From the NCBI GenBank assembly GCA_946480585.1, contig CAMLKQ010000006.1, forward strand, positions 1 through 20,623: a stretch of DNA of 20,623 nucleotides, written 5' to 3'. The stretch's first letter is position 1. Each line of letters begins with the position of its first letter. The translations under genes were made by a program, and so were the position numbers. The notes below the pieces were generated by a model. It had not been told where the DNA came from. It saw only the letters and a list, made by a program, of their open reading frames with translations, and did no database searches. The stretch is from an uncultured Kangiella sp. Its GTDB lineage: Bacteria > Pseudomonadota > Gammaproteobacteria > Enterobacterales > DSM-103792. This document shows, piece after piece, positions 1-8,775 of the stretch.

Positions 1-1594
1 GCTCGACCGGTGGCGGAAATTGCGGCCAATCGTGAGGTTCCGGTGACGGCACCACTGGCGGCACAGCGGCGAGTCGCGACAAGGCATCGGGTTTGGCAAC
101 ACCGGTGGCGTCCGCAGCTGTTTTACCAGCTGGCACTGCGGCGGCGTCCGGCTTCGATTCCGATGCAGCGGATTGCGCCGTCGCAACCGGCGCTTGGTTT
201 GCGGGTGTTGCTGGCGGTGTAGTTGCCGGTGTAGTTACCGAAGTTGTTGCCGGTGTTGTTGTCGTTACGGGCGTTGTTGTTGACGCAGCGACAGGTTTCG
301 CGACCGCTGCGTCAACCGTGGCTGTTGCGCTTTTTTGCCCAGCAACCACTCCGCTTGCCGGCGCAGCGGATGTGGTCGGCGTAGCTTCAGCAGCTGGCTT
401 GGTTGCATTCACAGGCGCCACTGGTGCAGATGGCGTTACCGGTTTGCTGGCCGCCATTGCCGGCGTGCTTGCAGGGATTGCCGGCGTGGCAGCGGTCGCA
501 CTCGGCGCGGTTGCGACTGGCGGCACTGGCCGGGGTGCCGGTACAGGCGCCGGTGCCGATGATTTCGCATTGCTGCTGTTACCGCTTTTATTGGTGTTGC
601 TGCTCGCTGTTGCCGCTGCGTCGTCAATCGCTTTCGGTGCGATGGTGGTTGCCGCGGCTGGCGCGGCAGCGCTTGTCGGTTTGCTGGCCGAATTGGCCGG
701 AACTGCAGCGGGCTCCGCCGGCGCGCCGGCATTCGCACGCGCAGCGGCAGCCGCTTGTTGAATTTTGGCGGCACGCGCCTTGGCGGCAGCGACCGGGTCG
801 TCGGGCATCGCATCGATGCTGGTGTTCGCCGCCGTATCTTTGGTCTTTGCCGACACCGGTTCACTCAGAGCGAATTCCGTTTGCGCCGATGCGGCGGCGC
901 TGCGCGCATCTGCGTTGTCCGTGCCCGCAGATTTGATCGCGGTGGCCGGTGCCGCGCCGCTCACAGGGTTCGGTTCGGAACGGACTGGCGCCGCTTTGCT
1001 CGCCGCCACCGTAGTTGCGCTCGGCAAAGGCAATTCGGCATCGAGATCGCTGAGCGCATCGGTATGTTTACCAGACTGACGCTGCAGCAGCTGCTCAAGC
1101 TCTTCCATTTCCTGCAGCAAATCTGGATCGAGCGCAGTCGGCACCACGTTCAGATCATCGGAAGGTTTGCTTTCAACTTTCTGGGCAAAGGCGGGATTCA
1201 CCGTTTCGCCGCTGCGCGCTGTCATTGCTGGATTCGTTGCCGCCGTCGCTGGCGGCAGGCCCGGCACATCGGCAACCAGCTCGAACATCCGGCTGATCAG
1301 ATTGCGGCACCAGTAATCGAGGTGCTGCTGACCTTCAATGGACTGGTGTTCATTGAAGAAGATGGGCACCGGCGAGCGATCCATCAGCTCGTCGAGTTGG
1401 CTATGCCAGTGGCTGTCGTCGAGATCGAGCAACCAGACATCGAGATCGCTGGCGGCGATATGGGCATCGGTCAGCTCTTTCGGCAACAAGGCATGCACAA
1501 TCTGCATGCCTTGTTCCGTCAGCAAACGCAGCAGCTTGCTGCTGCTGTCATCGCCGCTGCCGATGAGGCCAATCCGCAATGCCTGGCTTTTCAC
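1..1594 (-). CDS. chpB: ChpB-like receptor methylesterase, N-terminal part (runs off left edge)
   Basis: The reading frame is open from a GTG at 1594 to the left edge, giving 531 visible residues. It lies in the same frame as chpA, 27 bases beyond the chpA stop. No in-frame ATG precedes the first conserved strand, so GTG is the likely start; its ribosome site is weak. Residues 1-107 look like a receiver fold (LRIGLIG strand, then DVWLLDLDD with Asp57 at the usual phosphoacceptor place). The acidic pair after strand 1 is replaced by Gly-Ser-Gly and no conserved Lys is seen, so this is probably a pseudo-receiver, as I recall for P. aeruginosa ChpB. From about residue 108 the sequence is Ala/Pro/Thr/Ser-rich, apart from an acidic Leu-rich helix near 140-172. 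The CheB catalytic domain is expected beyond the edge but is not visible. The identity rests on position after chpA and on the N-terminal domain. The role would be demethylation of PilJ. Confidence 0.75.
   Translation of the reverse strand, partial: MKSQALRIGLIGSGDDSSSKLLRLLTEQGMQIVHALLPKELTDAHIAASDLDVWLLDLDDSHWHSQLDELMDRSPVPIFFNEHQSIEGQQHLDYWCRNLISRMFELVADVPGLPPATAATNPAMTARSGETVNPAFAQKVESKPSDDLNVVPTALDPDLLQEMEELEQLLQRQSGKHTDALSDLDAELPLPSATTVAASKAAPVRSEPNPVSGAAPATAIKSAGTDNADARSAAASAQTEFALSEPVSAKTKDTAANTSIDAMPDDPVAAAKARAAKIQQAAAAARANAGAPAEPAAVPANSASKPTSAAAPAAATTIAPKAIDDAAATASSNTNKSGNSSNAKSSAPAPVPAPRPVPPVATAPSATAATPAIPASTPAMAASKPVTPSAPVAPVNATKPAAEATPTTSAAPASGVVAGQKSATATVDAAVAKPVAASTTTPVTTTTPATTSVTTPATTPPATPANQAPVATAQSAASESKPDAAAVPAGKTAADATGVAKPDALSRLAAVPPVVPSPEPHDWPQFPPPVE
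2..1273 (-). other. Low-complexity Ala/Pro/Thr/Ser linker inside chpB
   Basis: This stretch encodes about 424 residues dominated by Ala, Pro, Thr, Ser and Val, with local Thr-Thr-Pro runs at about 190-300 on the plus-strand numbering. The reverse strand carries a matching low-complexity open frame, which is an artefact of the composition. Such sequence normally acts as a flexible tether between folded domains. It accounts for most of the visible protein, and its far end is not in the window. Confidence 0.7.
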
Positions 1595-1621
1595 AACCGT
1601 GTACTCAGTCCGGCCCGCACA

Positions 1622-4600
1622 TCAAACGCGGCCCAGCAACTGCGACATGGTGTTCAGCAGCTCGACTTCGTTGAACGGTTTGCCCATGTAACGGTTGACG
1701 CCGATTTCCTCGGCCCGCGCCCGGTGCTTGTCGCCGGTACGCGAGGTGATCATGATGATCGGCACGCCTTTCAGGCGCTCATCGTGACGCACGATACCGG
1801 CCAGTTCGAAACCGTCCATGCGTGGCATTTCGACGTCGAGCAGCATGATGTCCGGCTTGTGATCGTGCAGCACGTTGACCGCATCGACTCCGTCTTTGGC
1901 GGTCAGCACGCGATAGTTGTGCCGCTCGAGCAAACGCGCGGTCACTTTGCGGACGGTAATCGAGTCGTCGACCACCAGCGCCAGCGGCTGCTTCTCTTCC
2001 GCCACTTCGACGATCTCTTCGATCGGTTGGACGGCGTCGGCACGGCGCAGCAACGCCGGCAGATCGAGAATCAGCACGACCCGGCCATCACCCAGAATGG
2101 TGGCGCCAGACAGACCGGAGATGGTCGACAGCAGCGAACCGACAGATTTCACAACCACTTCGCGCGAACCAAGCAGTTCGTCAACCTGCAGCGCCACCGG
2201 GTGCTCAGAGCCGTGCAACAGCAGCACCGGCACCGGCTTGAACACGCCTTCGAAACGCGGCTGAGTGTTGTGATCGATCAGCGTGCCGAGGTAGCGCATC
2301 CGGTACGGCTGGCCGGCGTATTCATAACGCACGGCTTCGTCGCCGTAATACGTTTGCAGCTCGTACGGCGACACCCGCACGATACCTTCGATGTTGGCGA
2401 GCGGAATCGAGTAGATGTCTTCGCCGACCTGCACCATCAGCGCCTGGTTGACCGACACGGTGAACGGCAGGCGCACAGTGAAGCGCGAGCCTTTGCCGGT
2501 TTCGGCATCAATGTCGATGCGGCCGCCGAGTTCCTTGATTTCCGATGCCACCACGTCCATGCCGACGCCGCGGCCGGAAATCTGGGTGACCTGTTCGGCA
2601 GTCGAGAAACCGGCTTCCAGAATCAGCAACATCAATTCGTGATCGGTCAGCTGCGACTGCTCGGTGATGAGGCCGCGCTCGATCGCCTTGCGCTTGACCG
2701 CACCGAGGTTGATGCCAGCGCCGTCGTCGGCGATCTCGACCACGACTTCGCCGCCTTCGCGCAGCAGTCGAATCTTGATGCGGCCGGTCGCCGGCTTGCC
2801 GGCAGCGGCACGTTTTTCCGGCCGCTCAATACCGTGGTCGATGGCGTTACGGATCATGTGTTCGAGCGGCGCGATCAGCCGTTCGAGCACGGTGCGATCC
2901 ATTTCACCGTCGGCGTGAATCGACAACTCCACGCCCTTGCCCAGCTCCTCGCCGATCTGGCGCACCATCCGCTTCAGTCGTGGCACGACCGACGAGAACG
3001 GCACCATTCGGGTCCGCATCAGCCCGTCCTGCAGTTCCGAGTTCACCCGGCCCTGTTGCAGCAGCAGCGTTTCCGAATCGGACGCGAGGTTGTCGAGCGC
3101 CTCTTTCAGGTTCAACAAGTCGCCGGCCGATTCCGACAGCAGACGGGTTTGTTCCTGTTGGCGGGTGTAGCGGTCGAACTCGAGCGGATCGAATTCTTCG
3201 TATTCCTGACCGACGGCTTCGCGGCGGTGCTGAATCTGCGCTTCGTTTTCAATTTCCATGACCCGCAGCTGTTCGCGCAAACGGGCAACGGTTTGTTCCA
3301 TTTCGTGCAAGTTCTGCCGCAGCACAACAAACTGCTGTTCGAGACGACCGCGGAAAATCGAGGTCTCACCGGCAAGGTTGACCAACGACTCCAGCGCGTT
3401 CGCTTGCACGCGAACGAATTCGCCTTGCTGCGCGGCCGGACGAGCTGGTTCGGCAGCCGGTTTTTCTTTCGCTGGGAACGGCAACACGCGCGCCGGTTCG
3501 GCCTGCGTTGTCACCGGCGTGGCCGGCTTGCTGACGACTGGCGTCTCGGCAACCGGTGTCGGTGCCGGCGACGGTTTGCTGGTCGCAGCCGGTGCGGCGG
3601 CGAGCGCCGCGCCCGAGTACGGATCCTGACCGGCGATTGCAGCCTGCAGCCGACGCCAGAATGCGCTCGGCCGAGTCTGGCTGCGATCATTGCGCACTTC
3701 TGCCACCAACGCCGCCAGGCGATCACGCGCTTCCTGCGCGACCCGGATGAACACCGGCGAACTTTGCACGCGACCGTCGGTGATCGCTTCGAACAGGTTT
3801 TCCAGTTCGTGCGACAAATCACCGAGTTCTTTCAAATCCGACAGACGGGCGCCGCCTTTGAGCGTATGCAAATGACGCTGCAGGATCGCGACCGAACTGA
3901 TGTCTTCCGGATTGACCGACCAGGCGCCAAGGGTTTCGTCGATGCTGTCGAGAATCTCGTCGGCTTCTTCGAGGAAGATCTGCAGAATTTCTTCGCCGTC
4001 TTCGTCAACAGCAATCGCCTGGGCGTGATCACCTTCTTCGTAAACCGGCAGCGACTGACCCGGGGTGAAGGTTTCATCGACCGGACCGGCGAACGCTGCC
4101 TCGGTAAATTCACCACCACTCTCGCCGACAGGCGCAGCAGTTTCGAGTTCGACGGTGTCGACCACCGGCAACGCCGGTTCGATCTCGAACTCTGTCTCGA
4201 TCGCCGCTGGTGTTTCTGCAACGATCGGCGCGGCCCATTCAGCCACCGGCTCTTCAATCGACTCCGGCTCGACGGGTGCGTGCTCCACAACCGGCGGTGC
4301 CGCCGGCACTTCGCGCAAACTGAAGCCTTCACCGACCTGGACCTGCGGCGCACCGACGCCGCCCGGCCAGTTGCGAATGGCGTCGAGCAGTTCCGGCGCA
4401 AGCTGGGTGCTTTGATCGGCCGCAACACGGTCGAGCTGATCAAACAAAGACGATTGGCCACGGTGCGCCAGTTGGAAGAACGCCGCGTCGCGCTGCGCGC
4501 TGACGGCAGCCCGTTGATAGAGAGCAGCCAGTTCGTCGGCAAGCTGGGCGACCTGCGGCAATCGCGAGGTATCGGCGGCATTTTTCAGCGCCGACATCAG

Positions 4601-7600
4601 TTCGATCAGATTGCCACTGTCCTGCACATCGGCTGGGTTGCGCTGCCAGTTGTTCAAGGCCAGATCGGCATCGGACACCAGATCCATCGCTTCGCTGAGG
4701 AACAGGCTCAGCAATTCCGGATCGCGTTCGTTGGCTTTGCTGGTGGCAGTCGGCTCGATCATTTCGAGGGCTTCGGCGCGCGCAGCCAATGCCAGCAGCG
4801 GCACCGCGTCCGGCACCTGGCCTGCTTGCAGCGCCGGCAGGCTATCGGCCAACGCGACCTTGGCGTCAACCAACAAGGCGAGGAATTCGCTCGGCACATT
4901 GGCGTCGCGGTTTTGCAGTTCACGCGCCTGCTTTTCCAGCGGTGTGATGACCGCAGCGATGCTGTCGAGTTGCGCCATGCGCGCGCTGCCTTTGAGCGTG
5001 TGCAGGGCGCGGATCAGTTCGTCGTTGATCTTCGGTGAGAACGGCGACAGCGCCATGTCGGCGACGTAGCGATCGATCGCATCGAGATGACCACCGGCTT
5101 CGCCGGCAAAAATGTCATACAGCGTATTGTCTGGCTCTTCGTCGACGCTGGCCACCGGCAAGGCCGGTTCCATTGCCACGGTTTCTTCCAGTCCGCTGTC
5201 TTCCAGCATCGGCTCGAACTCGCCGGCAGCGAGCTCGGTCAGTTCGGTGGCACCCGGTTCATCCAGGCTCAGCACTGGCAGCGGTTCATCGAAGCTCGGC
5301 GCGGCCACATCGGTGAGTTCGAGGTTGTCGACCAGTTCGCCAAAACTTTCCGGCGTAGCACTGCTGACCGGCTCGACCATTTCGATCGCTTCCGTCGGCG
5401 CGGCGCTTTCCCAGTCTTCGTGCAGGGCAAATTCCGGCTCTGCCGAAACCGGCAGCGCGGGCTCTTCGACCGGCATGGCCGGCGTGACCGGGGCCGTCGG
5501 CATGGCCTGCACCGGCTCGGCAATGATTTCGTCGTGCGACGGTTCGCTCGGCGCTACCGGCGCAACCGGTGCCCGAGCGGGTGCGACCGGCGCCGCCACA
5601 ACAGCGGCAGCCGACTCACCGCGCGACAGCGCATCGGCGCGCGCCATCAACGGCTCGGGTCGAATCTTCGGTTCGGTTTGCAGGGTGAAGGCTTCGCGCA
5701 GCGCCGGGATCACCACTTGCGCTGCTTCCTGCACCACGCTTTGCACTTCGCGCGTTACCGGAATGGTGTGATCGAGCACGCGGTTCAGCATGTTCTCGAT
5801 GGACCAGGCCATTTCGCCGAGCAGTTTGGCGCCAACCAACCGGCCGGAACCTTTGAGTGTATGGAAGGCGCGACGGATGGTGATCAGCGAATCCTTGTCT
5901 TCGTCGTCTTCCAGCCAGGCCGGCAACATCTCCATGATGGTGGCGAGCTGTTCGCCCGCCTCCTCGATGAAGATCTCGATCACTTCCTGATCGATCATGT
6001 CGCTGTCGGTAGCCGCGACTGACGGTACCGGCGTCGGCGCGGGCGCCGGTTTTGCGACTGGCGCTTCGGCCACCGGGGCCGGTGCGGTAGTTGTCGCCGC
6101 CGGGGCCGGCGCTTTCGCGAGCTCGGCATCGATCACGGCGGTCGCTTCGCGCGCCGCGGCGAGCACCGATTCCAAGCCTTGGCCACCGGCTTCCTGCAAG
6201 GATTCAAGGAAATATTCGACCGAGGTCAGCACATCGGCGAGCGCATCGAGCACGGCGGCGTTCGGCACGCCTTGCGAACCGAGCACGCGGGTCGCGAGGA
6301 AACGCTGGCAGGTGCTGACCATTTGCGCGGCGTCCGGCAAACCGATGATGCCGAGACCGCCCTGCACTTCGACCAGCAAATTCGGCACGCCTTCGAGCAG
6401 GCGGTGATCCCAGCTCGACGCCATGAAATCGATGATGCTGTCCTTGCACTTCTGCAAGTTGCCGCGGCATTCGTTGATGAGCACATCGCGGGCGGCATCG
6501 AACTGCGCTTCGGCGGCGATTTCTTCGTCATTGCCGGCGGCGGCAGGCGCCATCGCATCGGCGTCTTCGGCCGCCATCGCGGCCGCGTTGGCGGCAACCG
6601 AAGTCAGGTTCGCTTCGACGAACAGCAAGGCACCGGCGATGTCCATGACGTGGGCATCGGTGGGGGCCTGACCGGAGTCCGCCAGTTTTTGCAGCGCGTT
6701 GACTTGTTGCCGCACCGAGTCACGCGGCACGCCGAGACCCAGCATGCCGAGCGTATCGGCGATCTGGCGCAGCGTGGGCAACAGGTTGAGCAGATCCTGC
6801 GGGCTGCGGGTCTTGCTGCGCACGAACAGATCAAGCCCGTCTTTGACGCCAGCCAAATCCTCGTTCAGCGCTTGCAGTACCGTGCGAATGGCGCCGGCAT
6901 CGGAGCCGGTCATGCGCTGGCGTTCGGCTTCCAGATCGGTGGCGGTTGGCAGGGCCGAACGCAGATCGTAAGCCGCCTGCAATTCCTTGATGCGGTCAGT
7001 TTCGCGCTGGGCACAAGCAACGTAATAAAGCAGGTTCTTGAGCAACTCGGCCGGCGGCTCGTTGTTCAGGATGAGGCTGCCTTCTTCACCGAGCTGCTTC
7101 AGGTATTTGTCGATCTGACCGAGCAGTGCATGCACCGAGGCGTTCTTGTAAACGTCGTTCTCGGCGATCGCTTCGATGAAACCACCGGCAATCCACCACA
7201 GCGTCGCCATCGGCGTGTTGGTGCAGCCGTATTCCAGCCGCTCGACCACTTTGCCGAGCCGCAACAGGCTTTCTTTGACTTCCTGATTGCGCAGCACGCC
7301 AAGCAAGCCACGTTGGTAGTGGTGGCGCAGTTTCTTGGCGAACTCTTTGTATTCTTCGCTGTTATGCGGCTGGTCCGGCAGCGCCGGCCGTACCGGCGTC
7401 TGCACGCCGTGCAAAGTCGGGGTGAAGATCGCGCTTTCGCTGAGCAGGGTTTCGCCGCGCGACGAACGCAGATCGTTCAGCAGCGGCAGCAACACCACCG
7501 GCAGATCGCGCTGACCAGCTTGCACCCGCTCCAGATAGGTTGGCAGTTGCAGGATGGTGCCCATCAGCACTTCCTGCGCCCGCGGCGGATTCTTTACCTT

Positions 7601-7840
7601 GCCTTCGGCAATCGCTTCGGCGAGGTATTCCATTTCTTCGGCAAACAGCGCCGCACCATAAAACTCCAGCATCTGCAGGGTGCCGCGCACCTGATGCAAG
7701 GCACTGGCACAGAACCGGATCTGGGTACTGTCTTCGGCGTTCTCGGCATACGCTTCCAGCGCCTGACGGGCCTGGTCGAGCGTTTTGTTGACTTCTTCGC
7801 GCACCCATTTGAGGGCGAGCTGATCGTAATTGTCGGCCAT
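1622..7840 (-). CDS. chpA: ChpA hybrid chemotaxis histidine kinase with multiple HPt domains
   Basis: This 2072-residue cytoplasmic kinase is the core of the Pil-Chp system; it takes PilJ/PilI signals and phosphorylates PilG and PilH. In order, I see an N-terminal HPt-like helix bundle (His49 in HQVRG), a degenerate HPt near 443-545 with no His, and canonical HPt domains with HTLKG at His660, His947 and His1325. Between the last two is an HPt-like domain with Ser1083 in the His position. Ala/Pro/Glu-rich linkers separate these domains. Next come a CheA dimerisation region, an ATPase domain (Asn1665 in the N box, DDGAGI near 1705, GRGVGMDVV), a CheW-like domain at about 1798-1938 and a C-terminal receiver from about 1951 (Asp1958/1959, Asp2002, Lys2054). 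P. aeruginosa ChpA is about 2470 residues with more HPt modules, so this is a shorter version. The start follows a GGAG site lying in the end of pilK, and the pilK stop is 2 bases upstream. It is also called pilL. Confidence 0.96.
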   Translation of the reverse strand: MADNYDQLALKWVREEVNKTLDQARQALEAYAENAEDSTQIRFCASALHQVRGTLQMLEFYGAALFAEEMEYLAEAIAEGKVKNPPRAQEVLMGTILQLPTYLERVQAGQRDLPVVLLPLLNDLRSSRGETLLSESAIFTPTLHGVQTPVRPALPDQPHNSEEYKEFAKKLRHHYQRGLLGVLRNQEVKESLLRLGKVVERLEYGCTNTPMATLWWIAGGFIEAIAENDVYKNASVHALLGQIDKYLKQLGEEGSLILNNEPPAELLKNLLYYVACAQRETDRIKELQAAYDLRSALPTATDLEAERQRMTGSDAGAIRTVLQALNEDLAGVKDGLDLFVRSKTRSPQDLLNLLPTLRQIADTLGMLGLGVPRDSVRQQVNALQKLADSGQAPTDAHVMDIAGALLFVEANLTSVAANAAAMAAEDADAMAPAAAGNDEEIAAEAQFDAARDVLINECRGNLQKCKDSIIDFMASSWDHRLLEGVPNLLVEVQGGLGIIGLPDAAQMVSTCQRFLATRVLGSQGVPNAAVLDALADVLTSVEYFLESLQEAGGQGLESVLAAAREATAVIDAELAKAPAPAATTTAPAPVAEAPVAKPAPAPTPVPSVAATDSDMIDQEVIEIFIEEAGEQLATIMEMLPAWLEDDEDKDSLITIRRAFHTLKGSGRLVGAKLLGEMAWSIENMLNRVLDHTIPVTREVQSVVQEAAQVVIPALREAFTLQTEPKIRPEPLMARADALSRGESAAAVVAAPVAPARAPVAPVAPSEPSHDEIIAEPVQAMPTAPVTPAMPVEEPALPVSAEPEFALHEDWESAAPTEAIEMVEPVSSATPESFGELVDNLELTDVAAPSFDEPLPVLSLDEPGATELTELAAGEFEPMLEDSGLEETVAMEPALPVASVDEEPDNTLYDIFAGEAGGHLDAIDRYVADMALSPFSPKINDELIRALHTLKGSARMAQLDSIAAVITPLEKQARELQNRDANVPSEFLALLVDAKVALADSLPALQAGQVPDAVPLLALAARAEALEMIEPTATSKANERDPELLSLFLSEAMDLVSDADLALNNWQRNPADVQDSGNLIELMSALKNAADTSRLPQVAQLADELAALYQRAAVSAQRDAAFFQLAHRGQSSLFDQLDRVAADQSTQLAPELLDAIRNWPGGVGAPQVQVGEGFSLREVPAAPPVVEHAPVEPESIEEPVAEWAAPIVAETPAAIETEFEIEPALPVVDTVELETAAPVGESGGEFTEAAFAGPVDETFTPGQSLPVYEEGDHAQAIAVDEDGEEILQIFLEEADEILDSIDETLGAWSVNPEDISSVAILQRHLHTLKGGARLSDLKELGDLSHELENLFEAITDGRVQSSPVFIRVAQEARDRLAALVAEVRNDRSQTRPSAFWRRLQAAIAGQDPYSGAALAAAPAATSKPSPAPTPVAETPVVSKPATPVTTQAEPARVLPFPAKEKPAAEPARPAAQQGEFVRVQANALESLVNLAGETSIFRGRLEQQFVVLRQNLHEMEQTVARLREQLRVMEIENEAQIQHRREAVGQEYEEFDPLEFDRYTRQQEQTRLLSESAGDLLNLKEALDNLASDSETLLLQQGRVNSELQDGLMRTRMVPFSSVVPRLKRMVRQIGEELGKGVELSIHADGEMDRTVLERLIAPLEHMIRNAIDHGIERPEKRAAAGKPATGRIKIRLLREGGEVVVEIADDGAGINLGAVKRKAIERGLITEQSQLTDHELMLLILEAGFSTAEQVTQISGRGVGMDVVASEIKELGGRIDIDAETGKGSRFTVRLPFTVSVNQALMVQVGEDIYSIPLANIEGIVRVSPYELQTYYGDEAVRYEYAGQPYRMRYLGTLIDHNTQPRFEGVFKPVPVLLLHGSEHPVALQVDELLGSREVVVKSVGSLLSTISGLSGATILGDGRVVLILDLPALLRRADAVQPIEEIVEVAEEKQPLALVVDDSITVRKVTARLLERHNYRVLTAKDGVDAVNVLHDHKPDIMLLDVEMPRMDGFELAGIVRHDERLKGVPIIMITSRTGDKHRARAEEIGVNRYMGKPFNEVELLNTMSQLLGRV

Positions 7841-7842
7841 GC

Positions 7843-8772
7843 CTACTCCGCTTGCGGGTTGTTACCGCGATGGCTGAATGCCAAGCACTGCTTGTTCTGA
7901 ATTCTGGTCAGGGACGGGTGATGCCAACGGATCACTTCGCCCGGCGCCAGCACCAATAAACCACCCGGCCGCAAGTGTTCCACCAACTGGTTCAACAACT
8001 CGCGCCGGCGTTCGGCCTGGAAATAAATCAGCAGGTTCTGGCAATAAATAACGTCAAACAGCTGGTTCGGTGCGTGCCGCAAATCGTGCACATTGCCCTG
8101 CACGAAACAGGTGCGCTGACGTACCGCCGGCATCACCTGGTAATAGTCATCACCGACCGCCTGGAAAAACCGTTCGCGCTGGCCATCGGTCAGCCCGATC
8201 AGCCGGCGCAGGTGATAAATGCCTTCACGGGCACTGGCCAAAGCCGGGTAACTGATGTCGGTACCGGTGACGCCGTAATAGAACGCACCGGTCTCGTCCT
8301 GCAGCTCATGCAACAGCAACGCGAGGCTGTAGACCTCCTCGCCGGTCGAGCAACCGACACTCCACGCCTGCACGCTGCGTTTCTGTGCGTCGGTGTGTTG
8401 CGTCAGCAAATTGCGGACGTAACTGCGAACGAGATCGAACGATTCCGGATGGCGGAAGAAGCGGGTTTCGTGCACGGTCAGCAGATCGACCAGACAGGCC
8501 CACTCGAACGCCGCTTGCGGGCCGTCACGCAGGCTGACGAAATAGTCGTTGTATTCCTCAACGGCCATTTCGCGCATGCGCGACGACAACGCCAGCATCA
8601 GAAACGGCTTGCGGTGCTCGGGCAAATGAATGCCGGTGCGCACCTCAATCAGTTTCTGCCAGCGTGCAAACTCGGCAGCGCCCATGTCGGGCGCCTGTCG
8701 CAGCACCGCTTCGCCCATTGACCGGTTTCCTGAAACCATCGCGGCCGTCTCCGGCAACGCCTGATCCAACAC
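7843..8772 (-). CDS. pilK: PilK, CheR-type receptor methyltransferase
   Basis: This is a SAM-dependent protein-glutamate methyltransferase expected to methylate PilJ. A helical N-terminal CheR domain covers about residues 30-95, followed by HETRFFR (101-107), the SAM-binding loop SVGCSTGEE (138-146), GTD (170-172) and CQNLLIYF (244-251), all in the CheR order. The longest reading starts at GTG 8772, 3 bases after the pilJ stop, and gives 309 residues. ATG codons at 8739 (with GGAG upstream) and 8721 (with AGGAAA upstream) would give 298 or 292 residues, closer to P. aeruginosa PilK at about 291, so the true start may be one of these. The stop lies 2 bases before the chpA start, which suggests translational coupling. 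Confidence 0.93.
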   Translation of the reverse strand: MLDQALPETAAMVSGNRSMGEAVLRQAPDMGAAEFARWQKLIEVRTGIHLPEHRKPFLMLALSSRMREMAVEEYNDYFVSLRDGPQAAFEWACLVDLLTVHETRFFRHPESFDLVRSYVRNLLTQHTDAQKRSVQAWSVGCSTGEEVYSLALLLHELQDETGAFYYGVTGTDISYPALASAREGIYHLRRLIGLTDGQRERFFQAVGDDYYQVMPAVRQRTCFVQGNVHDLRHAPNQLFDVIYCQNLLIYFQAERRRELLNQLVEHLRPGGLLVLAPGEVIRWHHPSLTRIQNKQCLAFSHRGNNPQAE

Positions 8773-8775
8773 CGA

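Noticed and set aside
93..761. Plus-strand open frame rich in Ala, Val and Gly, looking like a membrane or secreted protein
   Set aside because: It is the complement of the low-complexity chpB linker, whose frame continues without a stop from a good N-terminal domain through the whole stretch.
436..864. Minus-strand Arg/Pro-rich open frame
   Set aside because: It is a shifted-frame shadow of the chpB linker and has no recognisable domain.
755..5038. Very long open frame (1427 codons) on the plus strand opposite chpA and chpB
   Set aside because: Its product is Arg/His/Gln/Phe-rich with no known motif, and the opposite strand encodes unmistakable ChpA domains. It arises from the codon composition of chpA.
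6179..7900. 573-codon plus-strand open frame
   Set aside because: It lies antisense to the N-terminal part of chpA and spans the chpA start; the product has no motifs and unusual composition.
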